A stretch of DNA of 64,000 bases from Leptospira licerasiae serovar Varillal str. VAR 010 (GTDB lineage Bacteria; Spirochaetota; Leptospiria; Leptospirales; Leptospiraceae), in contig NZ_AHOO02000009.1 in NCBI RefSeq assembly GCF_000244755.1, positions 1 to 64,000 on the forward strand, written 5' to 3'. Both the position numbers and the translations under genes were made by a program. The notes under the pieces are model-generated. The model saw nothing but the letters and a program-made list of their open reading frames with translations, was not told the DNA's origin and did not search any database. Each line of letters starts with the position of its first letter. Positions within the stretch are counted from its first letter, which is position 1. This document shows positions 7,279-15,473 of this stretch, piece by piece.

Positions 7279-7524
7279 ATGCCAAAAATTTTTGAAAGAA
7301 ACGGCTATAAGTTCTTTTTCTTTGCGAACGAAGGAAATCCTCGAGAACCAGTTCACATTCATGTGAGAAGAGGAGAAAAATTAGCAAAATTCTGGCTAAA
7401 GCCAAGTGTAAAGTTGGAAGATAATTATGGATTTAACTCTAAAGAGTTAAATTGGATTGAAGAAGAGATTGAGAATAATTTAAATCTCATAGAAGGTAAA
7501 TGGAATGATTTCTTCGGTATCTGA
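7279..7524 (+). CDS. DUF4160 protein (putative toxin)
   Basis: This 81-aa protein has the DUF4160 signature: P-K-I-F-E-R-N-G-Y-K-F-F-F-F, then E-P-V-H-I-H-V-R-R-G, K-F-W-L-K-P, and a C-terminal E-I-E-N-N-L helix. The H-I-H-V pair is the family's most conserved feature. DUF4160 genes commonly precede DUF2442 genes, and the pair has been proposed as a TA system. Here it sits in an integron cassette among proven TA families, which supports that idea without proving it. It overlaps the next gene by 20 bp. Confidence 0.75.
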   Translation: MPKIFERNGYKFFFFANEGNPREPVHIHVRRGEKLAKFWLKPSVKLEDNYGFNSKELNWIEEEIENNLNLIEGKWNDFFGI

Positions 7525-7771
7525 AGCAAAAGCTCAAAGAATTTGGTTCGATGATGATAATCTTTGGTTATCTTTGTATGATGGTAGAACTTTATCGGTT
7601 CCGCTCGCTTATTTTCCTCGATTAAGAAGAGCGAACAAAGATCAACTTGAAAGATATGAAATTAGTGGAGGTGGGATAGGTCTTCATTGGGATGATCTAG
7701 ATGAAGATATTAGTGTTCCTGGCCTCTTGCTAGGAAATGGCGATCTTACCTCGCATAAGAAAAAATTATAA
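7505..7771 (+). CDS. DUF2442 protein (putative antitoxin)
   Basis: This 88-aa DUF2442 protein has W-F-D-D-D-N-L-W-L-S-L-Y-D-G-R-T-L-S-V-P, then F-P-R-L-R-R-A, and G-G-G-I-G-L-H-W-D-D-L-D-E-D-I-S-V-P. It overlaps the DUF4160 gene by 20 bp and is translationally coupled. The acidic C-terminal half is consistent with binding a basic partner. It ends 25 bp before attC site 10. Confidence 0.78.
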   Translation: MISSVSEAKAQRIWFDDDNLWLSLYDGRTLSVPLAYFPRLRRANKDQLERYEISGGGIGLHWDDLDEDISVPGLLLGNGDLTSHKKKL

Positions 7772-7796
7772 TCCTCCTTGTATTAAGCGCTTCACT

Positions 7797-7956
7797 GCGC
7801 CTAACTGTCGGTGCTTCCGCTCCGCTCGCGGATCGCTTACGCGACCACTCGCTCGGGCTACGCCACATTTTGCTTTGTCACTCGTCTTGCAGTTGCAAGC
7901 CTCGCGCCAAGTGCTTCGCACGCGCAAAACGTCGGAACACCTGGGTTGTTAGGCGT
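7797..7956 (+). repeat. attC-like site 10
   Basis: R'' GCGCCTAAC (7797-7805) complements the unexpanded form of site 9's R'. R' is GTTAGGCGT (7948-7956). The interior 7803-7942 is identical to 1167-1306 of site 2. Confidence 0.86.
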
Positions 7957-8072
7957 AATTTACCTGCTGGGGAATCAAACACAATAATCAAGAAAACAAT
8001 GAAAAATTGATTTCTTGTTTTTTGATCTTCGTTTTAAATCAAAGAACGAATGAAATAAGGCATGGCAAAGAC

Positions 8073-8558
8073 ATGATAGAACAAAAAATCACCCCTTGTT
8101 TGTGGGTAGAAAGAGACGCAAAAGCAGTAGCTGAATATTACCTATCAATCTTTAAGGATGGTAAATTAAAGGACTATCGCTTATTTACAAAAATGCCGAA
8201 AGATGGCAACCCTGATACTGATGATCTATCCGGCGAACTTGAAACAGCTGTAATGGAATTAGCAGGTGTTGAATTTAGTATATTAGCAGCAGGGCCATTA
8301 TTTAAATTTAATGAAGCAATATCTCTTGTCATTAATTGTAAAGACCAAACAGAAGTTGATTACTATTGGGATGCATTAACTGCTAATGGCGGCGAGGAGG
8401 GACCGTGTGGCTGGTGTAAAGACAAGTATGGGTTATCTTGGCAAGTGGTTCCGACTGAGTATTTTGACCTCATTCATAATAGCGATCCAGCAATAAGTAG
8501 AAAAGCATTAATGAATACCTTCAAACAAAAGAAACTAATAATTTCAGAGTTAAAGTAA
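8073..8558 (+). CDS. VOC-superfamily PhnB/3-demethylubiquinone-methyltransferase-like protein
   Basis: This protein is 161 aa from the ATG at 8073; an in-frame extension to 8007 lacks family similarity. It has the PhnB-like VOC layout: I-T-P-C-L-W-V near the start, A-E-Y-Y-L-S-I-F, E-L-A-G-V-E-F-S-I-L-A-A-G-P, and the diagnostic C-G-W-C-K-D-K-Y-G-L-S-W-Q-V-V-P near residue 120. Family members are small metal- or ligand-binding dimers of mostly unknown substrate. It sits between site 10 and a truncated site, so it is probably the last recognisable cassette. It is a metabolic-type cargo rather than TA. Confidence 0.82.
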   Translation: MIEQKITPCLWVERDAKAVAEYYLSIFKDGKLKDYRLFTKMPKDGNPDTDDLSGELETAVMELAGVEFSILAAGPLFKFNEAISLVINCKDQTEVDYYWDALTANGGEEGPCGWCKDKYGLSWQVVPTEYFDLIHNSDPAISRKALMNTFKQKKLIISELK

Positions 8559-8587
8559 AATAAAAGAATATTCGACAGCTAAAAACT

Positions 8588-8645
8588 GCGTATAACTAAC
8601 AGCTTGCCACTTCGCTTCGAGCTTGCTTTCGCAACCCTCGCTTGT
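8588..8645 (+). repeat. Truncated attC-like site 11
   Basis: The sequence from GCGTATAAC (8588-8596) follows sites 1 and 5 closely for about 58 bp, then breaks off into unrelated DNA. Its R'' should read ACGCCTAAC to match site 10's R' but reads GCGTATAAC. This suggests that a deletion joined two cassettes here. Confidence 0.75.
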
Positions 8646-8710
8646 GCAACGCTTTGGGAAAGATTGTAAAAAACGAAGAGAAAGCTATAGACGATAATAT
8701 AAGGAACCAT

Positions 8711-9277
8711 ATGAGAAAGTTAATTGCAGCAATCAATATGACGATTGATGGGTTTTGTGACCATACCTCAGGTATCCCTGACGAAGAAATACATCAGCAT
8801 TACGCTGACCTGTTGAGAAGTGCTGATGTAGCTTTATATGGTAGGATAACCTACCAGCTAATGGAATTTTGGCGAACCGTACTGGAAAATCCTACAGGCG
8901 ATAAAGCAATGGACGACTTTGCAGTCGCAATTGACAACACCCGGAAGATTGTTTTTTCCCGCACACTGAAAGATGTAGATTGGAAAAGTGCGAAATTAGC
9001 AAGCCAAGATCTTGAGAAAGAAGTTTTGGAACTCAAGCAACAATCAGGTAAAGACGTTTTTGTGTGCAGTCCGAGCTTGATTGTAGCTTTGACGAAACTC
9101 AATTTAATAGACGAATATCAACTTTGTGTTCACCCTGTTATCGCAGGAAGTGGCTTGCCGTTATTTAAAAATATCAGCGAAAAAATAACGTTTAAACTTA
9201 TAAAGACCAAAACGTTTAGTAGTGGTGCAGTCATTCTCTATTATGAACCGACAAACGAAAGAGGAACGAACCACTAA
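8711..9277 (+). CDS. RibD C-terminal/dihydrofolate-reductase-like protein
   Basis: This protein is 188 aa from the ATG at 8711, which follows AAGGA at 8701-8705. A longer frame (to 8642) runs into attC remnant DNA. It opens R-K-L-I-A-A-I-N-M-T-I-D-G-F and contains A-L-Y-G-R-I-T-Y, D-V-F-V-C-S-P-S-L and I-A-G-S-G-L-P-L-F, the layout of DHFR-like/RibD_C proteins that bind NADPH. The substrate is unknown. It is not a typical FolA; the catalytic context differs. A second, distinct member lies at 14681. It probably entered with the cassette array, since it abuts the truncated site. Confidence 0.82.
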   Translation: MRKLIAAINMTIDGFCDHTSGIPDEEIHQHYADLLRSADVALYGRITYQLMEFWRTVLENPTGDKAMDDFAVAIDNTRKIVFSRTLKDVDWKSAKLASQDLEKEVLELKQQSGKDVFVCSPSLIVALTKLNLIDEYQLCVHPVIAGSGLPLFKNISEKITFKLIKTKTFSSGAVILYYEPTNERGTNH

Positions 9278-9341
9278 TAGGTATTAGCCCTTGAATTGGA
9301 GTTTGTGCTCGAAGTTAGCGCACCCTAGGCCATGAGTCTTT

Positions 9342-9408
9342 TCTCGAAAGTGTAGCGAGTTACGCAAACTCGTACATAGTGTTTCGAGATAGAGATCTAT
9401 TTTTTTTT
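9342..9408 (+). terminator. Hairpin plus T-run after the DHFR-like gene
   Basis: TCTCGAAA (9342-9349) pairs with TTTCGAGA (9382-9389), with an inner CGAGTT/AACTCG stem. A run of nine T (9400-9408) follows after a 10-bp gap. It is a likely intrinsic terminator, although the gap is long. The rest of 9278-9566 holds no gene that I can see. Confidence 0.45.
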
Positions 9409-9566
9409 GCGTTTAAACTAAATGTTCTTGTAGGATATTGATTCTAAGAATTTAATGGCATTCAGGTTCTTTACTCGTTCTGTTTTTATTGCATAGCCCG
9501 TACTGATCTAAATTAAATTATCATACGGACTATTTATAACATCTGTATGGAACGAGGATAAAATCC

Positions 9567-9869
9567 ATGTCATCCAAATTATTTGTAGGTGGCCTTAGCT
9601 GGTCAACCACCGACCTAACTTTACGTCAAGTGTTTGAAACTCATGGCGCTATTCAAGAGGCAAACATAGTAGTAGATCGTGAAACCGGAAGATCGAGAGG
9701 ATTCGGTTTCGTTACCTTTGTTGATCAATCTTCTGCGAATGCAGCAGTTTCGGAGCTCAACGGTAAGGATTTAGACGGACGTAATATCGTTGTCTCCGTT
9801 GCCGAAGATAAATCAAGATCTGACCGTAACAGGAATACAAATAGAAAGTTTCAGCGCGATCGCTGGTAA
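9567..9869 (+). CDS. RRM-type RNA-binding protein
   Basis: This 100-aa protein has a single RNA recognition motif: RNP2 K-L-F-V-G-G-L at residues 4-10, RNP1 R-G-F-G-F-V-T-F near 44-51, and a basic, low-complexity tail (S-R-S-D-R-N-R-N-T-N-R-K) typical of bacterial cold-inducible RRM proteins. It should bind single-stranded RNA. GAGG lies 10-15 bp before the ATG. A second RRM protein with a different tail is at 58329. Outside the cassette array proper. Confidence 0.92.
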   Translation: MSSKLFVGGLSWSTTDLTLRQVFETHGAIQEANIVVDRETGRSRGFGFVTFVDQSSANAAVSELNGKDLDGRNIVVSVAEDKSRSDRNRNTNRKFQRDRW

Positions 9870-9902
9870 GCAATCTACATTCGTAATTTAAATAGATAGT
9901 CT

Positions 9903-9958
9903 TCTTGCCCTATCGTATTTCGCATACGATTCAATATACTTGAAGTAAAGCGGCAAGA
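9903..9958 (+). promoter_or_regulatory. Nested inverted repeats downstream of the RRM gene
   Basis: TCTTGCC (9903-9909) pairs with GGCAAGA (9952-9958), and within it ATCGTAT (9912-9918) pairs with ATACGAT (9924-9930). It could be an RNA hairpin ending the RRM transcript or part of the leader of the small gene at 10108. No T-run follows. Confidence 0.4.
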
Positions 9959-10079
9959 GGATTATTCGTCCGAAAAAGTCTGGCTTCTTTTTCTGCTAAG
10001 GCGATTACTTTTCTAAGTAAGTTTTCATAACCTTTATATTTTCTTCTTTAAAGCCCTATACAAAATCCTAAAGCAAAAT

Positions 10080-10095
10080 TTGAATACGTATTCAA
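10080..10095. promoter_or_regulatory. 16-bp perfect palindrome before a small gene
   Basis: TTGAATACGTATTCAA is fully self-complementary and ends 2 bp before the AGGAG ribosome-binding site of the small gene at 10108. It could be a repressor operator or a hairpin affecting translation start. Confidence 0.55.
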
Positions 10096-10107
10096 TAGGA
10101 GAGCTAT

Positions 10108-10257
10108 ATGGCCAAAAAAGGTAACTTGTCCTTTGTAAAAAGGCAACGTGAAATAAAAAAGAAGGAAATTAGGCAGGAAAAACTGGAAAAGCGAAAGATA
10201 CGCAATGAAGAAAAAAAAAGTCATAAAGAGGAAGCTCCACCGGAAAAAGAACAATAA
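10108..10257 (+). CDS. Small basic Lys/Arg/Glu-rich protein
   Basis: This 49-aa protein was found by reading the plus strand. AGGAG at 10098-10102 is well spaced from the ATG. It opens M-A-K-K-G-N-L-S-F-V-K-R-Q-R-E and continues as one long charged helix rich in K, R and E. This opening resembles a family of tiny conserved proteins of unknown role that I recall from other bacteria as M-(A/S)-K-K-G-N-L-S-F-x-K-R. It is probably cytoplasmic and possibly nucleic-acid or ribosome associated (inference). The good ribosome-binding site and conserved start support it as a real gene. Confidence 0.72.
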   Translation: MAKKGNLSFVKRQREIKKKEIRQEKLEKRKIRNEEKKSHKEEAPPEKEQ

Positions 10258-10380
10258 GCCTAAGATTCACTAAGTTCTTTCTTTATCCTTCCAGCCGCTA
10301 AACCAGTAACTTCAAGGACTTTTTTCAGTCTTTGAATCACCGATCTATTTTCTATTCCTACTACGTCTAATTATCTGTGC

Positions 10381-10465
10381 TTCTTGCAGCGCTTTGCAAC
10401 CCTTGCTTGGCCTTTGGTACATTCCACTTTATCGCCCGTCTTGCAAGGCTTGACCGTTATGCGAA
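10381..10465 (+). repeat. Eroded attC-like remnant
   Basis: The stretch runs cttcttgcag, gctttgcaaccc, ttgcttggcc, acattccactt, gcccgtcttgcaagg, and then GTTATGCGA (10457-10465). It follows the order of landmarks of the intact sites with many changes, and its R'' side is not recognisable. The CPBP gene starts 46 bp later. The rest of 10258-10510 shows no gene. Confidence 0.6.
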
Positions 10466-10510
10466 ATTCTATTCGACCTCATTCTCCACCATTTATATTT
10501 AAATCCTCGT

Positions 10511-11326
10511 ATGAAAGATTATATTAAATCGTTATTTTTGTACTTTTCCCTAAGTTATTTAATCTCCTGGGTGATCTGGCTTCCGCTATATTTGCCAAAA
10601 TTTGGGATCAATTCTTTACCCGTCTTGCCATTTCATCATGCATTTGGTGCAATTGGACCGGCCTCTGCCGCACTGATTGTTAGTAGAATTGATCAAGGAA
10701 CTCCAGGTGTAAAAAGTCTATTCGCAAAGATGTTCCGATGGAACTTCAATTTTATCTGGTATATTATTGCTCTCTTCAGCCCATTTATTCTTCTCGCATT
10801 GTCTGTTCTTGCAAAGTATTTTATCTCATCCGAGATAAGTCTAATAGGCATCGGTGTAAGCAAAGAGTTCCCGAATTTTAGCTTCGCTTTATTCTTTTTT
10901 TATAATATTTTTACCTTTGGTTTCGGAGAAGAAATCGGTTGGAGAGGATTTGCGTTACCGAAATTACAGAAACATTTTCAAGCAATTACTTCAACTATGA
11001 TTTTGACCTTAGGTTGGGCTGCTTGGCATATTCCTCTTTTTTTCTATCGACCTGGTTATGTTGAAATGGGATTCTTTGGTATCGTTGGCTGGGTAATGTC
11101 TTTGTTTACAGGTGCAATTCTTTTGACATGGCTTTTTAATTCTACGCGGGGAAGTATACTCATTGTTGCCATCTTCCACGGTACTATAGACATTGTTTTC
11201 ACTTCTGACATTGTCGATGCAAGCATTATGAATATTACCGGCTTCTTGATAGTTTTATTTGCCATCGGGGTTCTTCTGTTCTACGGCGGAAAAAATTTGT
11301 CCAAAGTGGATCGGCATATAAACTAA
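10511..11326 (+). CDS. CPBP family intramembrane metalloprotease (CAAX/bacteriocin-processing type)
   Basis: This 271-aa polytopic membrane protein has about seven to eight hydrophobic segments. The Abi/CPBP motifs are present: E-E-I-G-W-R-G-F near residue 142 (the paired Glu and Arg), W-H-I-P near 178, and H-G-T-I-D near 222, giving the Glu/His metal site. Family members cleave within membranes, as in prenyl-protein processing or bacteriocin self-immunity; the substrate here is unknown. It lies just after an attC fossil, so it may be former cassette cargo. Confidence 0.88.
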   Translation: MKDYIKSLFLYFSLSYLISWVIWLPLYLPKFGINSLPVLPFHHAFGAIGPASAALIVSRIDQGTPGVKSLFAKMFRWNFNFIWYIIALFSPFILLALSVLAKYFISSEISLIGIGVSKEFPNFSFALFFFYNIFTFGFGEEIGWRGFALPKLQKHFQAITSTMILTLGWAAWHIPLFFYRPGYVEMGFFGIVGWVMSLFTGAILLTWLFNSTRGSILIVAIFHGTIDIVFTSDIVDASIMNITGFLIVLFAIGVLLFYGGKNLSKVDRHIN

Positions 11327-11469
11327 GCGGATTCAAGGAGAGGCTCGATAATTTGCGTTATGCTTCACTAAAATCTATGTAGTCGATAAAGAGGTATTTT
11401 CAAAATGATGGAATAGTGGCCAAATGTTTCCACGTCAATGCGGGGGATTTCGTTTTCCGGGCCCACTGG

Positions 11470-11508
11470 CGCCGACGCAAACGTCGGCAAAGCTTGGTCT
11501 TTAGGCGA
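11470..11508 (+). repeat. Eroded attC-like 3' end
   Basis: ACGTCGGCAAAGCTTGGTC followed by TTTAGGCGA (to 11508) matches the L'-R' end of intact sites such as site 4 or 6. CCGACG at 11472-11477 can pair with CGTCGG. The 5' half is missing or too decayed to recognise. Confidence 0.6.
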
Positions 11509-11532
11509 AAGATATTTGGAATCGTTATAAAT

Positions 11533-12402
11533 ATGATAAATAAGCCTAATAAAAATAAATTTCTTATCTTAACATTGTTGTTTGGTCTAATCAGCTTCTT
11601 TATAGTCGCCCATCTATTAGTTGTAATCACTCTTGCTCCTGCTCGCGTAACTATAGGTAATCCACCACCTGGATATGAAAAAATCGAATTTAAATCTAAA
11701 TCTGGAGGGATTATCAGAGGTTGGTTCAATAATTCGTCAGGCAAAAAAGGAACTATAATTCTTTTACACGGTATCAGAGCAAATCGTTCAGCAATGTTAG
11801 AAAGATCGAACTTCTTTGTAGAGCATGGATATTCGACACTTTTGATCGATTTTCAAGCTCACGGTGAAAGCGACGGTGATTTGATTACAGTAGGAGTAAA
11901 AGAAAGTGAGGATGTAAAAGGCGCTATTCATTTTGTTAAAGAAAAGCGTGGCCAATCGAAAATAGGCATAATCGGCAGCTCGTTAGGCGGCGCTTCCGCA
12001 CTTTTAGCTGATATTTCGAAGACGATCGATATCATAATTATTGAATCGGTTTTCTCTACAATTGATTTAGCTATTCGGAATCGAGTGGCTGTTAGTATGG
12101 CAAAACCTATAGCATTTTTAACGCCTATTGCATATTATATTCTTAAATACGAGATCAATATTCCGGAATCTGGATTAAATCCGATAGATCATATACACGA
12201 AATAAAATGTCCCATCTTTGTAATTTCCGGAAAAGAAGACTTATATACATTTGAATATGAATCACTAAATATGTATCAGAAGGCGCCGACTCCTAAAGAA
12301 CTTTGGATAATAGATAAAGCAGCTCATATCGATTTATACTCATTTGCCAAAATGGAATACGAAAATCGGGTTCTTTCTTTTGTAGAAAGACATATGAATT
12401 AG
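11533..12402 (+). CDS. Alpha/beta hydrolase, membrane-anchored
   Basis: This protein is 289 aa from the ATG at 11533; the longer frame from 11416 runs through attC remnant DNA and is rejected. An N-terminal membrane anchor (about residues 9-32) is followed by a hydrolase domain with oxyanion-region H-G-I-R, nucleophile elbow G-S-S-L-G-G, acidic residue in G-K-E-D near the C-terminus, and catalytic His in A-A-H-I-D. It resembles serine aminopeptidase/dienelactone-hydrolase-like families facing the periplasm. The substrate is unknown. It starts 25 bp after an attC fossil. Confidence 0.85.
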   Translation: MINKPNKNKFLILTLLFGLISFFIVAHLLVVITLAPARVTIGNPPPGYEKIEFKSKSGGIIRGWFNNSSGKKGTIILLHGIRANRSAMLERSNFFVEHGYSTLLIDFQAHGESDGDLITVGVKESEDVKGAIHFVKEKRGQSKIGIIGSSLGGASALLADISKTIDIIIIESVFSTIDLAIRNRVAVSMAKPIAFLTPIAYYILKYEINIPESGLNPIDHIHEIKCPIFVISGKEDLYTFEYESLNMYQKAPTPKELWIIDKAAHIDLYSFAKMEYENRVLSFVERHMN

Positions 12403-12484
12403 GCGCGTCTACCTTTTCGCTTCCTATCTCTTATTCTCCGGACTTTCGTATATTCTCCACTTCCAAAGCTTGATTTGCAATCGA

Positions 12485-13249
12485 CTACCACTCTTGATTT
12501 GTGATATCCCAATTCCGAGGTGCTAACCAAAGTGATTCTGCGATCGCGAACAATTCTTTTGTGTCCGATCTGAAAATGGCCGTCATAACTTTGAAAGCTC
12601 TCGACATCTTCTGCAATCGCCAACTCATTACTGTGTAGTCATCTCCGATTTTTGCAGGCTTTATGATCTTGCCGCGTATTTTGCTTAATACGATAAGCTG
12701 AGGCTTATCTAAAACAGCCGAAAATCCGCCGGGACAATCCAGAGCTCCCCAAATTGCCGCATCTCTAACGGTATCATCGTTTGATACGACTGTTTCATCC
12801 GGTAACCAATGTCCGACCATAAGATTCTCAAATCCAATTTGTTTGGGAGCTGCGCCGACGAATATTCTCATCCCGTCGTTTAGCTCTCGCTTCGGTCCAC
12901 AAACAAAACATGTAGGAAAAGGATGAGTCGTAAATCCTGGATAAAAGGCTGAGATCTTTTTTGTTTCATCCAAATCAGGAACTATAGGTAATTTATATTC
13001 TGGAAAATCTTCGTCTGAGATCGATTGTAATGTCGCGAGAACTTTTTTTGAGTCGTCATAAATGCTTCCCTTCTGTCCCTTTTCCGATTCTATAACAATG
13101 GATGTTTCGACGGGAGTCGGACTTAGTAAACGTATTTCGGCTGCACTGGCTCCCACTGCCTCTGCTAAAATACCCGCCGTAAAACCACCATTGCCTGTTT
13201 TGGGTGGACCACAAAATCTCTGTGATAATATCGTATTATCAATTTTCAT
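12485..13249 (-). CDS. Hotdog-fold thioesterase-like protein (tentative)
   Basis: This 254-aa soluble protein has two similar-looking halves. It contains N-G-G-F-T-A-G-I-L-A-E-A-V-G near residue 19, C-F-V-C-G-P-K-R-E-L-N-D-G-M-R-I-F in the middle and W-G-A-L-D-C-P-G-G in the second half. The asparagine/glycine-rich helix start and the length suggest a double hotdog acyl-CoA thioesterase. The C-x-x-C-G-P motif is conserved in related uncharacterised proteins I recall. It overlaps the upstream methyltransferase gene by 4 bp, so the two form an operon. Confidence 0.5.
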   Translation of the reverse strand: MKIDNTILSQRFCGPPKTGNGGFTAGILAEAVGASAAEIRLLSPTPVETSIVIESEKGQKGSIYDDSKKVLATLQSISDEDFPEYKLPIVPDLDETKKISAFYPGFTTHPFPTCFVCGPKRELNDGMRIFVGAAPKQIGFENLMVGHWLPDETVVSNDDTVRDAAIWGALDCPGGFSAVLDKPQLIVLSKIRGKIIKPAKIGDDYTVMSWRLQKMSRAFKVMTAIFRSDTKELFAIAESLWLAPRNWDITNQEW

Positions 13250-14049
13250 ACTTTTTTCTCCGATTTGATTTTTTGCTCCAGCTTAAAGAAAGGTAGAAGC
13301 ATAGGAATTGTAAGTTTGTATTGCTGATACTTTTCGCCAAAAACTCGTACTAAATCTCTTTCTTCATATAACGTTCCTATGATGATGTAAATGGTCATTC
13401 CTACGGATAGAATGAGATGGTCTGCGCTCATTAATGGAATGCTCCATAACGCTAAGAGCATTCCAAGCATCATTGGATGACGTACTAATTTATAAAGTGA
13501 AGGTGTAGCGAATTCTGAAGTTCTCGAATCGTTTTTCATTAGAAAATTCCAAGCTTGGCTTAGCCCGAAAAGTTCAAAGTGGTCTATTAAGAAGCTAGAG
13601 ACGACGGCTAAGAGAAGCCCCATTAAAAAAAACGAATATGTTATATAAACCCAAAGACTATTTTTGATGTTCCAGATCTCAAAATGGATCGGTTGCCATA
13701 GACATGAAAGTGTGATCAACGTAAGACTGGCTATAAAAACGTAAAAGCTCCTCTCGATCGGTAATGGTATTATTTTGCGACAATACTTTTTGAAATTGGG
13801 CCTGGCCATGAAACTATGGGGAAGCCCAAAAATAACTACTAACGTAATATCCAAACAAATTGACCCTATTAATCCGATATGAAATTCGGGTGCGATCGGT
13901 TTGAGGAATTGTGTGGCATCGAGTAATCGGAGAACAAAGAGTATCGTAGAAAAAAGGTAGATCATATAAGAAATCAAAGCGAAAATTAAATAACTGATCC
14001 GAGTAAGAGTATTGTATGTAGGCAAATTCAGCTCCCGAATACTTGGCAT
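13246..14049 (-). CDS. MddA-like methanethiol S-methyltransferase (NnrU/ICMT-like membrane protein)
   Basis: This 267-aa protein has about six membrane segments. Family landmarks are F-G-L-P-H-S-F-M-A-R, E-R-S-F-Y-V-F, L-W-Q-P, D-H-F-E-L-F-G-L-S-Q, L-V-R-H-P-M-M-L-G, and the C-terminal E-E-R-D-L-V-R-V-F-G-E-K-Y. These match MddA-type membrane methyltransferases related to isoprenylcysteine methyltransferases, which use S-adenosylmethionine; MddA makes dimethyl sulfide from methanethiol. First gene of a two-gene operon with 12485, divergent from the MarR gene, which may regulate it. Confidence 0.72.
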   Translation of the reverse strand: MPSIRELNLPTYNTLTRISYLIFALISYMIYLFSTILFVLRLLDATQFLKPIAPEFHIGLIGSICLDITLVVIFGLPHSFMARPNFKKYCRKIIPLPIERSFYVFIASLTLITLSCLWQPIHFEIWNIKNSLWVYITYSFFLMGLLLAVVSSFLIDHFELFGLSQAWNFLMKNDSRTSEFATPSLYKLVRHPMMLGMLLALWSIPLMSADHLILSVGMTIYIIIGTLYEERDLVRVFGEKYQQYKLTIPMLLPFFKLEQKIKSEKKV

Positions 14050-14215
14050 TCAAAGCATTCTAAAAAATCTCAACTCAGCTAGAGGACGGACAATCGTTGT
14101 TGTAAATAATAAATCATAAAAATTCTCTCTTTGGTTAGGAATATTGCTTGGTATTCAAAGTAATTTTTGATATATAAAACTGTTCAGCAAGGGAGGGGAA
14201 GGAGGATAGGAAAGT

Positions 14216-14632
14216 ATGAAGCAGGACAGACTCTTAGTCTTAATTACGGTTTTACGAGATCAAATTTTGGATGAAGTAAAGAAGGATTATTTACGTTTCG
14301 GACTGACGAATATTACTCCCGCGATGGGGGCTGTTCTTTGTGCTCTCAAAAACGATCGTCCTCAATCTATGAAAGAGATAGCAAAGCAGATTTTTAGGGA
14401 TCAATCTAGTGTTACTCCACTAGTGCAAAAGTTGGTCGATTTAAATCTTGCGATCCAGGAGCGCTCATCTCTTGATGCGAGAGAATCCCAAGTCCGATTA
14501 ACGACTTCCGGAAAAAATACACGTTTAAAGATAATACGGGCAGGTAGAAAAATGAATGCACGTTTGTATCGAGGTATGTCAGCCGTCGATAGAAAAAATC
14601 TTATCTCATTATTGGCTCAATTAAAAAAGTAA
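14216..14632 (+). CDS. MarR-family transcriptional regulator
   Basis: This 138-aa winged-helix protein has M-K-E-I-A-K-Q-I-F-R-D-Q-S-S-V-T-P-L-V-Q as the recognition helix region. The wing is in S-S-L-D-A-R-E-S-Q-V-R-L-T, with dimerising helices at both ends. GGAGGA lies about 10 bp before the ATG. MarR proteins usually repress a divergent operon and respond to small phenolic or thiol-reactive ligands. The divergent neighbour is the MddA-like operon 166 bp away, the most likely target. Confidence 0.88.
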   Translation: MKQDRLLVLITVLRDQILDEVKKDYLRFGLTNITPAMGAVLCALKNDRPQSMKEIAKQIFRDQSSVTPLVQKLVDLNLAIQERSSLDARESQVRLTTSGKNTRLKIIRAGRKMNARLYRGMSAVDRKNLISLLAQLKK

Positions 14633-14680
14633 GTAATCATCCAGTATCTTGTTATTACTTTAAAATGACTTAATATTTCT

Positions 14681-15277
14681 TCAGAAACTTCCAGTTTGAA
14701 CTTTTCCTGCACGCTTATAGTTTGCGATTATAACTCCATTTGGGGAGATTTGGCTTTCAGTTACCTGGAACATTGCCGGAATTGTGCCATCTACAAATAA
14801 TCGTTTTCCGCTGCCTAACGTTACAGGATAGATCTTTAACCAAAACTCATCTACCAAATCATGTTTCATAAGAGTTTGAACTAGATTCGCACTTCCGTAA
14901 ACGTGTAGATTTGGTCCTTCTTCTTGTTTGAGTTTAAGGATCCTTTCTACGATGTCTCCGCTTAAGAATACGGAAGGTTGCCATTCGCTAGATGTTAAGG
15001 TGTTCGAAGCGACATATTTGGTTACTTTCATCACAGCAGGCCAGAAGTCGGAATGTTTGGGCCAATATGGTGCCCAAATATCAAAGGTTTTGCGTCCTAA
15101 TAACAGATCGAATGGTAAGTTCATTTGCTTCTGCATAACTGTTCCCATAAGATCGTCAAAAATCGGAGCTTGCCATCCGCCATATATAAAGCCGTCACTA
15201 GTGTCTTCTTCCGGACCGCCCGGACCTTGTATGACTCCATCTAGAGTTAGAAATTCGAGTACGATAATTTTTCTCAT
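14681..15277 (-). CDS. RibD C-terminal/dihydrofolate-reductase-like protein
   Basis: This protein is 198 aa from the ATG at 15277; a longer in-frame start at 15337 lacks family similarity. It opens [21 protein letters not shown], with [22 protein letters not shown] and L-G-S-G-K-R-L-F, the standard pattern of single-domain DHFR-like reductases. NADPH binding is expected; the substrate is unknown. Only distantly similar to the protein at 8711. Convergent with the MarR gene. Confidence 0.85.
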   Translation of the reverse strand: MRKIIVLEFLTLDGVIQGPGGPEEDTSDGFIYGGWQAPIFDDLMGTVMQKQMNLPFDLLLGRKTFDIWAPYWPKHSDFWPAVMKVTKYVASNTLTSSEWQPSVFLSGDIVERILKLKQEEGPNLHVYGSANLVQTLMKHDLVDEFWLKIYPVTLGSGKRLFVDGTIPAMFQVTESQISPNGVIIANYKRAGKVQTGSF

Positions 15278-15473
15278 GATCGAGTTCCTTATATATAAAG
15301 TGCGAAGCAATTTTAGAGAAAAATTCTTACACGTCAATAGTATTTAATTGATAATTACGGATCTTCCTTCGGCGTCTTCGTCATAAATATCTTACCGATC
15401 GTAACAAAAATTTTGTTATGCGTATGGACCTAGTATATGTAGGATCGGCAAAGCTTAGCGTCGGAGGTCGTCT

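Noticed and set aside
10048..10254. Phe-rich minus-strand frame
   Set aside because: It is the shadow of the Lys-rich 49-aa gene on the plus strand, which has a good ribosome-binding site.
12399..12623. Minus-strand frame at the end of the thioesterase-like gene, and frame 13814-14053
   Set aside because: Overlap better supported genes in another frame and have no start signals.
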